This document shows, piece after piece, positions 7,612 through 8,837 of a stretch of DNA of 8,837 nucleotides (within the stretch, counting starts at the first letter, position 1; each line of letters starts with the position of its first letter). Position numbers and translations under genes: made by a program. Location: positions 1 through 8,837 of the forward strand of contig CAJXPN010000116.1 in NCBI GenBank assembly GCA_913058025.1, read 5' to 3'. This stretch comes from an uncultured Myxococcales bacterium (GTDB lineage Bacteria; Myxococcota_A; Bradymonadia; Bradymonadales; Bradymonadaceae). Under the pieces are notes generated by a model. It did no database searches and had not been told where the DNA came from. It saw only the letters and a program-made list of their open reading frames with translations.

Positions 7612-8583
7612 CTATGGAAAGCTCACGCCGTCGTAGTCGGCGGCGCGGAACGGGAGGTCGAGGGCGGGGCGGCGAGGGTGGACCTCGGCGTAGACGGACC
7701 TTCGGACCCCGAAGCGGGTGGGGAAGTAGTTCGTCATGAAGATGGTGTCCATGGCGCGGCGGTCGAGGTCGGCGGTCGACTCGAGCTCTGCGCGCAGCTC
7801 GGGGTCGACGCAGCTCGCGATGACCTGCGCGAGCGCGTCCTCGTCCCACTCGGTAGGCTCGTAGTCGGGGGACTCGTCGCCGCCGCGGTAGGGGGTCGGG
7901 TCGTTGTGGTTGCGCCACAGCGACGCCTCACTGAGCCCGAACGGGTCGACGTAGTCATCTCCTCTGCCGAACGGGTCGACGTAGTCGCCGTTGAGCCAGG
8001 TGTTGAAGTGGACGTGCGGGACGCTCCAGGGGAACGCGACGACGGCGTCGATGCCCGAGTATCCCGACAGCGCGATCGGCTGCGCGCGCACCACCCTGTC
8101 CCCGACCTCGACGAGCGCGCGGCCCAGGTGGTTCGACGTCGTGATCAGGCCGTGGCCGTGGTCGATGAAGATCTTGAGGCCGCCGCGGTGGAACTCGTCG
8201 CTGATGCGCAGCACGACGCCGGGGCCGGGCGCCACGACGATCGTGCCCGCGGGGATCGCGAAGTCGGTCCCGTTGTGGCTGTTGTAGGTGCGCGTGCCGC
8301 CTCGCCAGTCGAGCACCTGGGTCTTTCGGACCGACCAGCCCTCCTCGAGCGGCGTCGGCGTGAGGTTGAAGAAGTTGTAGATCGGCACCAGGCGGTTCGC
8401 TGGCTTCCAACCGAGCCACGTCTTCACGCTCAACGCCGGCTGGAAGATCTTGAGCGAGGACACGCCCCACTTCGTCGCGGGCGTGTAGGGGTCTCCCCCG
8501 AGCGCCATCTTCACCTCCGCCACACGCTTCGCTGGCTCGGTCACACCGAACGTCTCTGCCAGTGACAACTTCTCATGACCCAT
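7612..8583 (-). CDS. M23 family (LytM-type) metallopeptidase without signal peptide
   Basis: This is a predicted zinc metallopeptidase of 323 residues. M23 enzymes cut peptide cross-links in peptidoglycan, usually outside the cytoplasm. The start is set by GGAGG seven bases before the ATG at 8581-8583; an upstream in-frame ATG at 8628 would place this site inside the gene and is rejected. The catalytic domain covers about residues 75-205. SHNGTDFAIPAGTIVVAPG holds zinc ligands His103 and Asp107, NHLGR holds His152 (where LytM has an active-site His), and PHVHF holds His190 and zinc ligand His192. No required residue is missing. The N-terminus (MGHEKLSLAETFGV) has no hydrophobic signal segment, unusual for a wall enzyme, so it may be cytoplasmic or exported by another route. 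The ~120-residue C-terminal tail is unrecognised and begins with a duplicated DYVDPFG. It is on the same strand as the lipoprotein genes, 130 bases upstream of copy B. The family call is firm; substrate and location are not known. Confidence 0.88.
   Translation of the reverse strand: MGHEKLSLAETFGVTEPAKRVAEVKMALGGDPYTPATKWGVSSLKIFQPALSVKTWLGWKPANRLVPIYNFFNLTPTPLEEGWSVRKTQVLDWRGGTRTYNSHNGTDFAIPAGTIVVAPGPGVVLRISDEFHRGGLKIFIDHGHGLITTSNHLGRALVEVGDRVVRAQPIALSGYSGIDAVVAFPWSVPHVHFNTWLNGDYVDPFGRGDDYVDPFGLSEASLWRNHNDPTPYRGGDESPDYEPTEWDEDALAQVIASCVDPELRAELESTADLDRRAMDTIFMTNYFPTRFGVRRSVYAEVHPRRPALDLPFRAADYDGVSFP
7937..7986. repeat. Short tandem duplication inside the M23 gene
   Basis: A 20-bp sequence occurs exactly at 7937-7956 and 7967-7986, a 30-bp period. 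In the protein it doubles the motif DYVDPFG (residues ~200-206 and 210-216), just after the HVHF active-site strand. The insertion is in frame and adds about ten residues. Confidence 0.9.
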
Positions 8584-8590
8584 CTCACGA

Positions 8591-8595
8591 CCTCC
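8591..8595 (-). promoter_or_regulatory. Ribosome binding site of the M23 gene
   Basis: GGAGG on the minus strand lies seven bases before the ATG at 8581-8583. It decides that start over the in-frame ATG 45 bases upstream. It is the only textbook Shine-Dalgarno seen in the window. Confidence 0.8.
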
Positions 8596-8631
8596 GATCT
8601 CGTCTGTATTGACCGGTCGGTTGTACACGCT

Positions 8632-8643
8632 TCGACGCGTCGA
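8632..8643. other. 12-bp perfect palindrome upstream of the M23 gene, possible operator
   Basis: TCGACGCGTCGA is its own reverse complement and lies about 50 bases upstream of the M23 start. A second, 8-bp palindrome (GACCGGTC) is at 8611-8618. Both sit where a promoter or operator would be expected, but CG-rich palindromes also arise by chance in such DNA. No clear -35/-10 pair was found. The rest of 8584-8768 shows no other feature I can support. Confidence 0.25.
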
Positions 8644-8725
8644 TTCACGTGGTTTCTCAGCGAGGTACGGCCACCATGGCGCGAGTCGATCCCGCGAACG
8701 TGTAGGCGTTTGGTGCGTCGGCTGA

Positions 8726-8731
8726 TACGCT
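8726..8731 (+). promoter_or_regulatory. Possible extended -10 element for a divergent gene
   Basis: TACGCT is preceded by TG one base upstream (TGATACGCT, 8723-8731), which resembles an extended -10 element. It lies 37 bases before the ATG at 8769. No clear -35 is visible. Confidence 0.2.
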
Positions 8732-8768
8732 CGTGGGCCACGCCCCCGCCACGAGAGAGCCCCTCAAC

Positions 8769-8788
8769 ATGCGCAAGCACCTCATACC
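8769..8788 (+). CDS. Possible start of a divergent gene, cut by the contig end
   Basis: An ATG at 8769 opens a frame reading MRKHLI before genomic sequence stops at about 8788. The basic start followed by hydrophobic residues could be the beginning of a signal peptide. A weak purine-rich stretch (GAGAGAG, 8753-8759) lies nine bases upstream. Codons past 8788 come from adapter and must not be translated. Too short to assign. Confidence 0.25.
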
Positions 8789-8837
8789 CTGTCTCTTATA
8801 CACATCTCCGAGCCCACGAGACAGGCAGAAATCTCGT
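8789..8837. other. Sequencing adapter contamination (Illumina Nextera read-through, not genomic)
   Basis: Bases 8789-8807 are the 19-bp Tn5 mosaic end CTGTCTCTTATACACATCT. They are followed by the Nextera transposase adapter CCGAGCCCACGAGAC (8808-8822), the eight-base i7 index AGGCAGAA (8823-8830, the N703 index) and ATCTCGT (8831-8837), the start of the P7 flow-cell sequence. The order and junctions are exactly those of a read running off a short library fragment. No transposon is implied. Confidence 0.98.

Noticed and set aside
7489..8565. Plus-strand open frame of 358 codons opposite the M23 gene
   Set aside because: Its product is an Arg/Val-rich shadow. The opposite strand has the full M23 motif set and a good ribosome binding site.
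8541..8780. Minus-strand 79-codon open frame over the M23 upstream region
   Set aside because: It overlaps the M23 start, ribosome binding site and palindromes, and its product shows no recognisable domain.
8789..8807. Tn5 mosaic end suggesting a transposon boundary
   Set aside because: It is followed exactly by adapter, index and flow-cell sequence, with no transposase gene and no target duplication. It is library adapter, not a mobile element.

Overview
The window looks like the end of a short-read contig from a high-GC (about two thirds G+C by eye) Gram-negative bacterium. The best guess is a myxobacterium-like member of the former Deltaproteobacteria (Myxococcota). This rests on two large lipoproteins that combine six-cysteine repeats of the kind abundant in myxobacteria with RCC1-type propeller repeats, and on the strongly G/C-biased third codon positions. 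It is inference; no rRNA or marker gene is present.

Layout. (1) Positions 1-1593, plus strand: the 3' part of a fatty-acid oxidation multifunctional protein (crotonase tail, NAD-binding and C-terminal 3-hydroxyacyl-CoA dehydrogenase domains), followed by a strong intrinsic terminator at 1617-1652. (2) Positions 1674-7481, minus strand: two tandem genes, each of 962 codons in the longest reading, called copy A (1674-4562) and copy B (4593-7481), only 30 bases apart. Each encodes a lipoprotein with a lipobox signal peptide, a beta-sandwich-like domain, six cysteine-rich repeats of about 47 residues, and 14 RCC1-like repeats, enough for two seven-bladed propellers. A block of about 1.7 kb appears identical base for base between the copies, while the last third is only roughly 60-65% identical in protein. 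(3) Positions 7612-8583, minus strand: an M23-family (LytM-type) metallopeptidase with all zinc and catalytic residues but no signal peptide. (4) Positions 8584-8788: an upstream region with a 12-bp palindrome and possibly the first codons of a divergent plus-strand gene. (5) Positions 8789-8837: not genomic. It is Illumina Nextera read-through adapter with an index sequence.

How the parts relate. The fatty-acid gene converges on the lipoprotein pair and is probably unrelated to it. The M23 gene and the two lipoprotein genes lie on the same strand (gaps of 130 and 30 bases) and may be partly co-transcribed. All three could act on or in the cell envelope, but no shared pathway can be shown. 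The most interesting feature is the tandem mosaic pair with a constant anchor and stalk and a diversified propeller head. It fits recent gene conversion or a recent duplication followed by replacement of the 3' end. Because the contig carries untrimmed short-read adapter and the exact repeat is longer than usual short-read inserts, the copy number and the joins need independent confirmation.

No stretch over 300 bases lacks a gene. No tRNA, rRNA, CRISPR array, insertion sequence or transposase gene was seen.
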